This document shows, in pieces, positions 24,490-32,747 of a stretch of 64,000 bases of DNA. The translations under genes were made by a program, and so were the position numbers. Source of the DNA: Streptomyces prunicolor NBRC 13075. GTDB taxonomy: Bacteria; Actinomycetota; Actinomycetes; Streptomycetales; Streptomycetaceae. The notes below the pieces were generated by a model. The model searched no databases. It was not told the DNA's origin and was given only the letters and a program-made list of their open reading frames with translations. Location of the stretch: contig NZ_BARF01000062.1 in the NCBI RefSeq assembly GCF_000367365.1, positions 1-64,000 of the forward strand, written 5' to 3'. How positions within the stretch are numbered: the first letter of the stretch is position 1; the number at the start of each line of letters is the position of its first letter.

Positions 24490-25149
24490 TCACTCGTACC
24501 GGTACTTCAACGAGTCCGCCTCCGTCTGCCGGATGTCGGCGATCGTCAGTTCCGGCCTGCGCAGTTGGGCCAGCGTCACCTCGGCGGAGGCCGGCTGGGC
24601 GTCCGCCGGGAGCCACTGGTCCGGCTTCCAGGCCCCGCTGCGCAGCAGGGACTTGGGGCAGTGCGGGTAGACCTCCTCGATCCCCACCACCAGCGCGCTG
24701 GCCGGCGGCTTGCCCACGGCGGTCAGCTGCGACAACAGCTCCGGCCGGGTGGAGACACAGGCCCGGCCGTTCACCCGGAGCGTCGTGGTGCGCCCCGGGA
24801 TCACGAACAGCAACCCGGCCCGTCCGGTGGCGAGGACGTTCTGCAGCGTGTCCAGCCGCTTGTTCCCGGTCGCGTCCGGAATCGCCACGGTCCGCGCGTC
24901 CAACACAGCGACAAACCCGGCGGGCCCACCACGCGGCGACACATCACAGTTGCCCTCACCATCCACACTGGCAACAAAAACCAACGAGGAACACCCGATC
25001 AACGCCCGCGTCTGCGAGGTCAGTTCGGTCATCTGCTTCCGTAGAGCGGTGGCATTGGGCATCTCGTAGACCCGCCGCAACTCCTCCTGATCACGCACAC
25101 CGTCGAGACGGAGCGAGTCGAACGCACTACCGGCAAGAGAGGTCGTCAT
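24490..25149 (-). CDS. PPOX-class FMN flavoprotein (MSMEG_1061 type)
   Basis: A 219-residue protein of the pyridoxamine 5'-phosphate-oxidase-like split-barrel family. Typical features are FVASVDGEGNCDVSPRGGPA, ATGNKRLDTLQNVLATGRAG and LRVNGRACVS. The C-terminal part has the HCPKSLLRSGAW segment of the MSMEG_1061-type FMN proteins. It may reduce or oxidise small molecules with FMN or F420. It is convergent with the methyltransferase, ten bases apart, with no obvious terminator between. Confidence 0.85.
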   Translation of the reverse strand: MTTSLAGSAFDSLRLDGVRDQEELRRVYEMPNATALRKQMTELTSQTRALIGCSSLVFVASVDGEGNCDVSPRGGPAGFVAVLDARTVAIPDATGNKRLDTLQNVLATGRAGLLFVIPGRTTTLRVNGRACVSTRPELLSQLTAVGKPPASALVVGIEEVYPHCPKSLLRSGAWKPDQWLPADAQPASAEVTLAQLRRPELTIADIRQTEADSLKYRYE

Positions 25150-25173
25150 GCCCCGAGCCTAATCAACACCCTG

Positions 25174-25234
25174 TTTTTAGGGGCGCGGGGCTGTGTCGAC
25201 TTGCGGCTCCGCCGCGTGGGCGCGACCAGCCACG
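25174..25234. repeat. Dispersed intergenic repeat, long variant
   Basis: The sequence starts TTTTTAGGGGCGCGGGG like the other copies, then carries about 25 different bases with an internal hairpin (GCGGCtccGCCGC), and ends GTGGGCGCGACCAGCC. It lies between the PPOX gene and the aminotransferase stop. The partial copy at 1-21 is of this long type. Confidence 0.7.
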
Positions 25235-25260
25235 ACGCACCCCGCACCCGGCAACGAGAC

Positions 25261-26994
25261 CTAACCCGCCTGCCCCATCCCCGCAGCATTGGGCCAACTC
25301 TGCGCATTGGGCCACCCAGTAGCAGGCGCCGGCGCAAGATTCTGCATCCCATTAGGACTCGTAGCCCCCCGAACCTGCGCGGCAGTAAGCCCATTACGCG
25401 CAGGCACACCAGTAGGGGTCGGCCCCTGCGGCATAGGCGGCGCCGCCGGAGCCGGCGCAGGCACCCCGTAAGGCTGCTGAGGCATCTGCTGAGGCGCCTG
25501 CGCCTGCATAGGCATCCCCATCCCATTGGACTGGTCCGCCATCGCAGCCATCGGCATCTGCTGAACCTGCGCCGCGGCAACCATCGGCTGCATTTGCGGT
25601 TGCGGCATCTGCGGTTGAGGCTGAGGCTGTTGGGGCATTTGCATCGGCGCCTGCATAGGCACCGGCTGAGGCTGCATCTGAGCCGCCGCGGGCACCGGCA
25701 CCGGCATCTGCATCGGCGCCTGCATGGGCATACCGACCCCCGTCGTACCCGTGGCGAGGGCCTGCGCGGCGAGGTTCTGCATCCCCGCCCCGTTCGTCGC
25801 CCCGACCAGGCGGTCCACGGCCGCCGTACCCGAGCTGTAGTTGGTCCCTGTACCCAGCTCGGGTACGGCAGCTCCCCTCCTGGTCCCGTAGAGCACCTGT
25901 TCCAGGCCGGACACCAGGCGACGCACGTCCGTCTGGGGGCGCACCACGAGCCGCAGGAAGCGGCTGGACGAACCGATCTTGTTGCCGCACTCGCGGACCA
26001 GGATGCGGTGCTCGGTCAGCATCCGGTCCCGCACCACCGTGCCTTCGGCGCCCACGGGGAGGCGTACGAAGAGGAAGTTGCCCTGCGACGGATAGACCGT
26101 CAGGCCGGGCAGCGCGGAGAGATGGCTCGCCATGTCGAGCCGGTCGCGGCGCACCTGCTGGAGGCTCTGCGCGTACTCCGCGCCGTGCTCCTTGAGGATG
26201 AACACCACATGTTCGGCAAAGGCGTTGAGGTTCCACTTGGGGAGCATCGAGCGTATGCGGCCGGCCAGGGCGGGGTTGGCGACGAGGTAGCCGAACCGTA
26301 TGCCGTGCAGACCGAAGTTCTTGCCGAGGCTGCGCAGGACGACCACGTTGGGGCGGAGCATCGCCTCTTGTACGACGCTGGGTTCGACCTCGGCGTCGGC
26401 GAACTCCAGGAACGACTCGTCGATGACGATGAGGTCCAGGTCGGCCATCGCGTCCATGAACTGGACGAGCGCCTGCTTGTGCAGATAGCCGCCGTCGGGG
26501 TTGTTCGGGTTGCAGATGACCGCGACCTTGGTGTTGCGCTTGCGGATGAACTCGGCGTACTGCGTGAGGTCCAGGGCGAAGCCGCTGGACTCCTGGAGCG
26601 GGAACATGTCGACCCGCTTGCCGGTCTCCATGGGCTGGTCGGTCCAGCGGCCGAAGGTGGGGACGGGGATGGCGAGGGACTCGCGCACCATCAAGTGGTC
26701 GATCCAGGTGATCAGTTCGGTCGAACCGTTGCCCATCGCCACGCAGCTCGGCGGGAGTTGGAGCAGGTTGCACAGCTCGGCCGTGATGGTGTCGGCGCTG
26801 CTCGGGTAGTACGTGATGATCTCGCGCAACCGGGCCGCCATGTCGTCGAACATGGCGGGGGTGGGGAAGTACGGGTTGCACGGGATGCAGAAGTCCACGG
26901 GGCCGGTGCCGTCGCTCTCACGCGCCAGCGCTGCCATCGACGGGCTGTGCGCCGCCGTACTGCGGAACAGCGAGGTGACGTTGGAGTCGGCCAA
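25261..26994 (-). CDS. HisC-like PLP aminotransferase with Met/Gln/Pro-rich tail
   Basis: A 577-residue protein starting at TTG 26994, chosen because GGAGG lies five bases before it. Residues 1-395 are a fold-type I aminotransferase of the histidinol-phosphate/CobD group: CNPNNPDGGY, VIDESFLEFAD, and Lys225 in SLGKNFGLHGIRFGY as the PLP lysine. The remaining 180 residues are low-complexity, made mainly of Met, Gln, Pro and Ala. The tail is bracketed by two related motifs, GMQNLAAQALATG near residue 405 and GMQNLAPAPATG near 550. The substrate is unknown. It follows the aldose epimerase gene on the same strand after a double hairpin. Confidence 0.85.
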   Translation of the reverse strand: MADSNVTSLFRSTAAHSPSMAALARESDGTGPVDFCIPCNPYFPTPAMFDDMAARLREIITYYPSSADTITAELCNLLQLPPSCVAMGNGSTELITWIDHLMVRESLAIPVPTFGRWTDQPMETGKRVDMFPLQESSGFALDLTQYAEFIRKRNTKVAVICNPNNPDGGYLHKQALVQFMDAMADLDLIVIDESFLEFADAEVEPSVVQEAMLRPNVVVLRSLGKNFGLHGIRFGYLVANPALAGRIRSMLPKWNLNAFAEHVVFILKEHGAEYAQSLQQVRRDRLDMASHLSALPGLTVYPSQGNFLFVRLPVGAEGTVVRDRMLTEHRILVRECGNKIGSSSRFLRLVVRPQTDVRRLVSGLEQVLYGTRRGAAVPELGTGTNYSSGTAAVDRLVGATNGAGMQNLAAQALATGTTGVGMPMQAPMQMPVPVPAAAQMQPQPVPMQAPMQMPQQPQPQPQMPQPQMQPMVAAAQVQQMPMAAMADQSNGMGMPMQAQAPQQMPQQPYGVPAPAPAAPPMPQGPTPTGVPARNGLTAAQVRGATSPNGMQNLAPAPATGWPNAQSWPNAAGMGQAG

Positions 26995-27014
26995 TGGAAC
27001 CTCCGTATGAAGGC

Positions 27015-27080
27015 GGGCCCGGCGGGGACGACCGGGCCCGTCGTCTTGGGTGGCCCGCGCGGGGGAGCACGGGCCACCCA
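27015..27080. terminator. Two consecutive hairpins after aldose epimerase gene
   Basis: GGGCCCGG/CCGGGCCC (27015-27022 with 27032-27039) and TGGGTGGCCCG/CGGGCCACCCA (27047-27057 with 27070-27080) form strong stems in the 180-base gap between the aldose epimerase stop (27175) and the aminotransferase start (26994). On the minus strand they would end the epimerase transcript. The second stem is the stronger. Confidence 0.65.
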
Positions 27081-27174
27081 TGAGTACGGAGACGGGTGTG
27101 GCGCTGTTCAACGGATGTGAAAATGGTGTGTGTTCGGGAACCCCGGGTCCGAACTACGCGTCGGTTGTGCCTCT

Positions 27175-28329
27175 TCAGTTGCCGAACGTGTGGATCGTCG
27201 ACGTCTTGTACGTCTGACCAGGCCGCAGCACCGTCGACGGGAAGTTCGCGTGGTTCGGCGAGTCCGGGAAGTGCTGGGTCTCCAGGCACAGCGCGTCGCC
27301 CTGGCGGTAGGTGTGGCCGCCGGTGCCTGTGAGAGTGCCGTCAAGGAAGTTGCCCGTGTAGAACTGCAGCCCCGGCTGGTCGGTGGCGATCTTCAGGGTG
27401 CGGCCGGAGTGCGGGTCGTGCAGGGTCGCGGCATGCTCGGGCTTCGCGGTGATGCCCTTGTCGAGGGCCCAGTTGTGGTCAAAGCCCTTGGCCTGCACCT
27501 GCTGGACGTGTCCGGCCCGGATGTCGCGGCCGATCGGCTTCGTCTTGCGGAAGTCGAAGGGAGTGGCGGCGACCTTGGCCAGTTCGCCCGTGGGGATCAG
27601 CCCCGAGTCGGTCGGCGTGTAGCGGGCGGCGGGGATCGTGAGCTCGTGGTTCTCGATCGTCCCGCTGCCCTCGCCGGCGAGGTTCCAGTAGACGTGGCTG
27701 GTCAGGTTGACGACCGTGGCCTTGTCGGTGGTGGCCTCGTAGTCGATGCGCCAGTCGCCGTGCTTGTTGAGCGTGTACGTCACCTTCACCTTGAGGGTGC
27801 CCGGGTAGCCCATCTCGCCGTCGACGCTGGTGTAGTAGAGGTGCAGGCCGACGTCGGAGCCGGAGGTGAAGCCCTCCACGTCCCAGATGTGCTTGTCGAA
27901 GCCCTGGGTGCCGCCGTGCAGGCTGTTGACCCCGTCGTTGACGGAGACCTGGTAGCTCTTGCCGTCCAGGGTGAACTGGCCCTTGGCGATGCGGTTGCCG
28001 TAGCGGCCGATCAGCGCGCCGAAGTACGGGGTCTTCGCCACGTAGTCGGCGATGTTGTCGAAGCCCAGGGAGACGTTGGCGTACTTGCCGTGCCGGTCCG
28101 GGAGTTCCAGGGACTGGACGACTCCGCCCCACGACAGCACCTTGAGCCGGGTGCCACCGTTCTCCAGCGACCAGCGGTAGACCTTGCTCCCGTCGGCGAG
28201 GGTGCCGAAGAGTTCCTTCACGGGCTTCTTGCCTCCCGAGGCTGCCTGTGCCGTACCCGTACCGAGTGCGCTCGCGGCGATACCGGCTGCCGCGGCTCCT
28301 GCAATGACCGTGCGTCTGTTCAGTTCCAT
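27175..28329 (-). CDS. Tat-exported aldose 1-epimerase (mutarotase)
   Basis: A 384-residue GalM-family protein that interconverts alpha and beta anomers of aldoses. ATG 28329 has AGGAG at seven bases and begins a Tat signal (ELNRRTVIAGAAAAGIAAS). Family motifs: GRYGNRIAKGQF, NSLHGGTQGFDKHIWDV, LTSHVYWNLAGEGSG with the catalytic His, and CLETQHFPDSPNH with the catalytic Glu. Being exported and next to a sugar importer, it probably prepares the right anomer for uptake. A cytoplasmic paralogue is at 53093-54073. Confidence 0.93.
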   Translation of the reverse strand: MELNRRTVIAGAAAAGIAASALGTGTAQAASGGKKPVKELFGTLADGSKVYRWSLENGGTRLKVLSWGGVVQSLELPDRHGKYANVSLGFDNIADYVAKTPYFGALIGRYGNRIAKGQFTLDGKSYQVSVNDGVNSLHGGTQGFDKHIWDVEGFTSGSDVGLHLYYTSVDGEMGYPGTLKVKVTYTLNKHGDWRIDYEATTDKATVVNLTSHVYWNLAGEGSGTIENHELTIPAARYTPTDSGLIPTGELAKVAATPFDFRKTKPIGRDIRAGHVQQVQAKGFDHNWALDKGITAKPEHAATLHDPHSGRTLKIATDQPGLQFYTGNFLDGTLTGTGGHTYRQGDALCLETQHFPDSPNHANFPSTVLRPGQTYKTSTIHTFGN

Positions 28330-28352
28330 TGAGCGGCTCCTGCACATGGAAG

Positions 28353-28396
28353 GGGCCCCGCCGTGCTGTGCGAAAGACAGTCAACAGACGGGGCCC
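28353..28396. terminator. Hairpin between sugar permease and epimerase genes
   Basis: GGGCCCCG (28353-28360) pairs with CGGGGCCC (28389-28396) over a 28-base loop in the 76-base gap. On the minus strand it follows the permease stop. It may end the transporter transcript partly; the long loop makes this uncertain. Confidence 0.4.
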
Positions 28397-28405
28397 GGGC
28401 TGAAG

Positions 28406-29650
28406 TTACGAACCGGACTTGCGTTTGTTCCACACGTCGAAGCCGACCGCGGCCAGCAGGGCGAGGCCCTTGATGACCTTCTGCCAGTCGGTGCCGACGC
28501 TGAGGAGGTTCATGCCGTTGTTCAGCACGCCGAGGACCAGACCGCCGATGATGGCGCCGAAGACGGTGCCGACACCGCCGCTCATGGACGCGCCACCGAT
28601 GAACGAGGAGGCGATGGCCTCCAGTTCGTAGCCGTCGCCGGCCTTCGGCGAGGCCGCGTTGAGGCGGGCGGTGATCACCAGACCCGCCAGGGCCGCGAGC
28701 ACGCCCATGTTCAGGAACACCTGGAAGGTGACGCGCTTGTCCTTGACGCCGGACAGCTTCGCGGCCGGCAGATTGCCGCCGATCGCGTAGATGTGGCGGC
28801 CGAAGACGGAGTTGCGCATCACATAGCCGTAACCGGCCACCAGGACGGCGAGGACGATCAGGATGATCGGCGCCCCGTTGTAGCTGGCGAGCAGCATGGT
28901 GAGCCAGAGGATCGCGGCGACGATGACGACGAGCTTGAGGAGGAACAGCTTCGTCGGCGCCACGTCGAGCGAGAACTCCTGCTGCCGGCGCCGGTCGCGG
29001 AACTCCTGCCACACCACCACGGCGATCATCGCCAGGCCCAACAGCAGGGTGATGTTGTGGTAGTTGGTGTTCGGGCCGACCTCGGGCAGGAAGCCGTTGC
29101 CGAACTTCTGCAGACCGTTGGGGAAGGGGCCCAGCGTCTGGCCCTGGAGGAGGATCTCCGTGAGGCCGCGGAAGAGCAGCATGCCGGCGAGTGTGACGAT
29201 GAACGACGGTATGCCCGCGTAGGCGATCAACAACCCCTGTACCGAGCCCGCCACCGCGCCCATCAGCAGGCACAGCACCAACGCGACGGGCCACGACACC
29301 TGGTGATTGACCATCAGGACGGCCGCGAAGGCGCCCACGAACGCGGTGAGCGAACCTACCGACAGGTCGATGTGCCCGGCGATGATGACCAGCATCATGC
29401 CGATGGCGAGGATCAGGATGTAGCTGTTCTGCAGCACCAGGTTGGAGACGTTGCGCGGCAGCAGCAGGTCCCCGCCGGTCCAGACCGCGAAGAGGATCAC
29501 GATCAGACCGAGGGCGATCAGCATGCCGTACTGGCGCATGTTGCGCCGCAGGCCGTCCAGCACCAGCCACAACAGGCCGCCGCCCGCGGCCGATCCGCTC
29601 TTGCCCGGTGGCGCGGGGGCCGGGCTCTTGGCGGTCACGTCCGTGCTCAT
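28406..29650 (-). CDS. mmsB: Multiple-sugar ABC transporter permease
   Basis: A 414-residue membrane protein of the XylH/MmsB family with about ten membrane helices. Diagnostic parts are LILAIGMMLVIIAGHIDLSV, GIPSFIVTLAGMLLFRGL and AIASSFIGGASMSGGVGTVF. It forms the membrane channel of a monosaccharide importer with the ATPase and binding protein encoded just upstream. ATG 29650 overlaps the ATPase stop (ATGA). The N-terminal 20 residues are Pro/Ser-rich and cytoplasmic. Confidence 0.93.
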   Translation of the reverse strand: MSTDVTAKSPAPAPPGKSGSAAGGGLLWLVLDGLRRNMRQYGMLIALGLIVILFAVWTGGDLLLPRNVSNLVLQNSYILILAIGMMLVIIAGHIDLSVGSLTAFVGAFAAVLMVNHQVSWPVALVLCLLMGAVAGSVQGLLIAYAGIPSFIVTLAGMLLFRGLTEILLQGQTLGPFPNGLQKFGNGFLPEVGPNTNYHNITLLLGLAMIAVVVWQEFRDRRRQQEFSLDVAPTKLFLLKLVVIVAAILWLTMLLASYNGAPIILIVLAVLVAGYGYVMRNSVFGRHIYAIGGNLPAAKLSGVKDKRVTFQVFLNMGVLAALAGLVITARLNAASPKAGDGYELEAIASSFIGGASMSGGVGTVFGAIIGGLVLGVLNNGMNLLSVGTDWQKVIKGLALLAAVGFDVWNKRKSGS

Positions 29651-31197
29651 CGCGTTACCTCTTTGTCCTTCGTCATCTGGCGCATCAGCACTTCCTGCGT
29701 GGCCTCGGCCCGGGGCACCTCACCGGTCAGCCGGCCCGCCGCCATCGTGTAGATGCGGTCGCACATGCCGAGCAGCTCCGGCAGTTCGGAGGAGATGAAG
29801 ACCACCGCCTTGCCCTCGGCGGCGAGTTGGTCGATGACCGTGTAGATCTCGTACTTGGCGCCCACGTCGATGCCTCGGGTGGGCTCGTCCAGGATCAGCA
29901 CCTCGGGACCCGCGAAGATCCACTTGCTGAGGACGACCTTCTGCTGGTTGCCGCCGGACAGCTTGCCCACCGGCTCGAACACCGTCGGTGCCTTGATGTT
30001 CATGGACTTGCGGAACCGCTCGGCGACCTGCCGTTCCTCGTGCTCGTCGACGACTCCGCGCTGGGAGACCTTGTTCAGGGCGGCCAGCGAGATGTTCCGG
30101 TTGATCGTGTCGATGAGGTTGAGGCCGTAGTGCTTGCGGTCCTCGGTGACATAGGCGATGCCGTGGCCGACCGCCTCCGCGACCGACTTCGTACGGATCT
30201 CCTGCCCGTCCTTGAGGACCGTGCCGCCGGCGTAACGGCCGTAGGAGCGGCCGAAGACGCTCATCGCGAGTTCGGTGCGGCCGGCGCCCATGAGTCCGGC
30301 GATGCCGACGATCTCGCCTCTGCGCACATTTATTGACACATCGTCAACTACCTTGCGCTGCTGGTCGATCGGGTGGAACACGGTCCAGCCGCGGATCTCC
30401 AGCGCGGGTGCCGCCTCGGGCTCGCCCTCGTGCGGGGTGCGCTCGGGGAAGCGGTGGTCGAGGTCGCGGCCGACCATGCCGGAGATGATCCGCTCCTCGG
30501 TCGTCTCCGGCGCCTTCACGTCGAGCGTCTCGATGGAGCGGCCGTCGCGCAGGATCGTCACCGAGTCGGCGACCCTGCGGATCTCGTTCAGCTTGTGCGA
30601 AATGATGATGCAGGTGATGCCCTGGTTCTTCAACTCCAGGATGAGATCGAGGAGTTTGCCGCTGTCCTCGTCGTTCAGGGCCGCCGTCGGCTCATCCAGG
30701 ATGAGCAGCTTCACCTTCTTCGACAGCGCCTTCGCGATCTCCACCAGCTGCTGCTTGCCCACGCCGATGTCGGCGACGCGGGTCTCCGGGTGGTCGCTCA
30801 GGCCCACCCGGCGCAGCAGTTCGGTGCCGTGCCGCAGGGTCTCGTTCCAGTTGATGAGCCCGCGCGTGGCGTGCTCGTTGCCGAGGAAGATGTTCTCCGC
30901 GATGGAGAGGAACGGCACCAGCGCCAGCTCCTGGTGGATGATGACGATGCCGCGGTGCTCGCTCGCCCGGATGTCGCGGAAGTGGCACTCCTCTCCCTCG
31001 AAGAGGATGTCGCCTTGGTAACTGCCGTGCGGATGAACGCCGGAGAGCACTTTCATCAGGGTGGACTTCCCGGCGCCGTTCTCACCACAGATGGCGTGGA
31101 CCTCGCCCTGACGGACCGTCAAGGTGACGTCCGACAGCGCTTTGACACCGGGAAAGGTCTTGACGATCGAGCGCATTTCCAGGACGGGTCCCGCCAT
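29647..31197 (-). CDS. mmsA: Multiple-sugar ABC transporter ATPase (two nucleotide-binding domains)
   Basis: A 516-residue double ATPase of the XylG/MmsA type. The first domain has Walker A GENGAGKST, the switch GVGKQQLVEIAKAL and Walker B LLILDEPTAAL. The second domain has a degenerate Walker A (GLMGAGRTEL), signature SGGNQQKVVLSKW and VLILDEPTRGID. A degenerate second site is normal for this family. ATG 31197 with GGAAGG at seven bases is preferred over one five codons earlier. The stop overlaps the permease start. Confidence 0.94.
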   Translation of the reverse strand: MAGPVLEMRSIVKTFPGVKALSDVTLTVRQGEVHAICGENGAGKSTLMKVLSGVHPHGSYQGDILFEGEECHFRDIRASEHRGIVIIHQELALVPFLSIAENIFLGNEHATRGLINWNETLRHGTELLRRVGLSDHPETRVADIGVGKQQLVEIAKALSKKVKLLILDEPTAALNDEDSGKLLDLILELKNQGITCIIISHKLNEIRRVADSVTILRDGRSIETLDVKAPETTEERIISGMVGRDLDHRFPERTPHEGEPEAAPALEIRGWTVFHPIDQQRKVVDDVSINVRRGEIVGIAGLMGAGRTELAMSVFGRSYGRYAGGTVLKDGQEIRTKSVAEAVGHGIAYVTEDRKHYGLNLIDTINRNISLAALNKVSQRGVVDEHEERQVAERFRKSMNIKAPTVFEPVGKLSGGNQQKVVLSKWIFAGPEVLILDEPTRGIDVGAKYEIYTVIDQLAAEGKAVVFISSELPELLGMCDRIYTMAAGRLTGEVPRAEATQEVLMRQMTKDKEVTR

Positions 31198-31244
31198 GGT
31201 CGTGCCTTCCAATCAAGTGTGGGGTCGGGTAACGGGCCGCGGAA

Positions 31245-32357
31245 TTACTTGAGTTGCGCGTCCGTGTAGTACCCGCCCTTGACCAGCACGTCCTCGTAGT
31301 TGGTCTTGTCCACGCTCACCGGCTGCAGCAGATACGCCGGGACGACCTTGGTGCCGTTGTCGTAGGTCTTGGTGTCGTTGGTCTGCGGCGTCTTCTTGTT
31401 GAGCACGTCGTCGATCATGGTGTCGGCGACCTTGGCGAGCTCGCGGGTGTCCTTGTAGACGGTCTGCGTCTGCTCACCGGCGATGATCGACTTCACCGAG
31501 GCCAGCTCCGCGTCCTGGCCGGTGATGACCGGCAGCGGCTTGCTGGCGGAGCCGTAGCTGTCCGACTTCAGCGCGGACAGGATGCCGATGGAGATGCCGT
31601 CGTAGGGCGAGAGGACCGCGTCGACCCGGCCGCTCTTGTAGGAACCGGTGAGGATGTCCTCCATGCGGTTCTGCGCCTTGGTGCCGTCCCAGCGCAGGGT
31701 GGTGACCTTGTTCAGCGCGGTCTGCCCGGACTTGACGACCAGTATCTTCTTGTCGATGTACGGCTGGAGCACGCTCATCGCGCCGTTGAAGAAGTACTTG
31801 GTGTTGTTGTCGTCGTTCGAGCCGGCGAACAGCTCGATGTTGAACGGGCCCTTCTTGCCCTTGTCCAGACCGAGCTTCTCGATGATGTAAGTGCCCTGGA
31901 GGACACCGACCTTCGTGTTGTCGAAGGACGCGTAGTAGTCGACGTTCTTGGTGCCGAGGATGAGGCGGTCGTAGGCGATGACCGGGATCTTCGCGTCCGC
32001 GGCCTCCTGGAGCACGTTGTTCAGGGACTTGTTGTCGATCGCCGCGATGATCAGGCCCTTGACGCCCTGGGTGATCATGTTCTCGATCTGCGAGACCTGG
32101 GTGTCCGGGTCGTCCTCGCCGTAGACCAGCTTGGTCTTGTAGCCCTTGGTCTTGAGGTCGCTGACCATGTTGTTGCCGTCGGAGATCCAGCGCGCGGAGG
32201 ACTTCGTCGGCATCGCGATACCGATCGTGCCGCCCTTGGCGGTGGTCTCCTTCTCCTTGCTGCCGCCCGAACCGCTCTGTCCGCACGCGGACAGGGTCAG
32301 CGCGAGGGTGGCGGCGCCGGCTATGAGGGGGAGGGCGCGACTTCTACGGATGCGCAT
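31245..32357 (-). CDS. chvE: Multiple-sugar-binding lipoprotein, ChvE type
   Basis: A 370-residue periplasmic-binding-type lipoprotein with lipobox LSAC at Cys25. The mature protein matches the ChvE/XylF group: IGIAMPTKSSARWISDGNNM, DNKSLNNVLQEAADAKIPVI, and the sugar-contacting NDDNNTKYFF and VITGQDAELASVKSI. ATG 32357 has GAGG nine bases upstream. It is the first gene of the transporter operon (binding protein, ATPase, permease). ChvE proteins bind several monosaccharides and sugar acids (glucose, galactose, arabinose, galacturonate). This fits the GH51/GH35 and sugar-acid genes nearby. Confidence 0.93.
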   Translation of the reverse strand: MRIRRSRALPLIAGAATLALTLSACGQSGSGGSKEKETTAKGGTIGIAMPTKSSARWISDGNNMVSDLKTKGYKTKLVYGEDDPDTQVSQIENMITQGVKGLIIAAIDNKSLNNVLQEAADAKIPVIAYDRLILGTKNVDYYASFDNTKVGVLQGTYIIEKLGLDKGKKGPFNIELFAGSNDDNNTKYFFNGAMSVLQPYIDKKILVVKSGQTALNKVTTLRWDGTKAQNRMEDILTGSYKSGRVDAVLSPYDGISIGILSALKSDSYGSASKPLPVITGQDAELASVKSIIAGEQTQTVYKDTRELAKVADTMIDDVLNKKTPQTNDTKTYDNGTKVVPAYLLQPVSVDKTNYEDVLVKGGYYTDAQLK

Positions 32358-32484
32358 GTGAACTGGCCTCATTCTTCTCGTCGTTGAGAGGTGCAGCGGG
32401 CGTGGGGGGTGGTTCAGGGTGCGGGGTTCGTTGGTGCGGGGCTTGCGTGGTGCTGGTTGCATTGTGTGGTGCGGGCCGGTGGGG

Positions 32485-32721
32485 GGCTGGTCGCGCAGTT
32501 CCCCGCGCCCCTTCGGAAGCGGGCCTGTGCTGAAGAGGTGCGGGTGGTGCGGGCTTTGGTGGTGCGGGTTGTGTTGTGTGGTGCGGGCCGGTGGGGGCTG
32601 GTCGCGCAGTTCCCCGCGCCCCTTCGGAAGCGGGCCCCGTTTCCAGGTGACCCGCACCCCCGCGCCGCTCAAACGCGCTGGCCCGGGTTTTTTAGGGGCG
32701 CGGGGAACTGCGCGACCAGCC
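32485..32721. repeat. Cluster of three copies of dispersed 27-bp repeat
   Basis: In the 390-base gap between the U32-like gene and chvE, the 27-bp core lies at 32485-32511 and 32596-32622 in one orientation (GGCTGGTCGCGCAG onward). At 32695-32721 it lies in the other (GGGGCGCGGGGAACTG onward). The first two are part of a roughly 62-bp direct repeat, 111 bp apart. The last two form a perfect 27-bp stem. The rest of the gap shows no gene. It probably also contains the chvE promoter next to 32358-32460. Confidence 0.85.
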
Positions 32722-32747
32722 ACAGCCGGACCCGCAGACCCCATCGG

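Noticed and set aside
25261..25780. Repetitive DNA of the aminotransferase tail as a CRISPR or satellite array
   Set aside because: No regular repeat-spacer pattern; it is in-frame low-complexity coding sequence.
25201..27120. Long plus-strand frame opposite the aminotransferase gene
   Set aside because: It is rich in Arg/His and shadows the minus-strand gene, which has clear PLP motifs and an SD.
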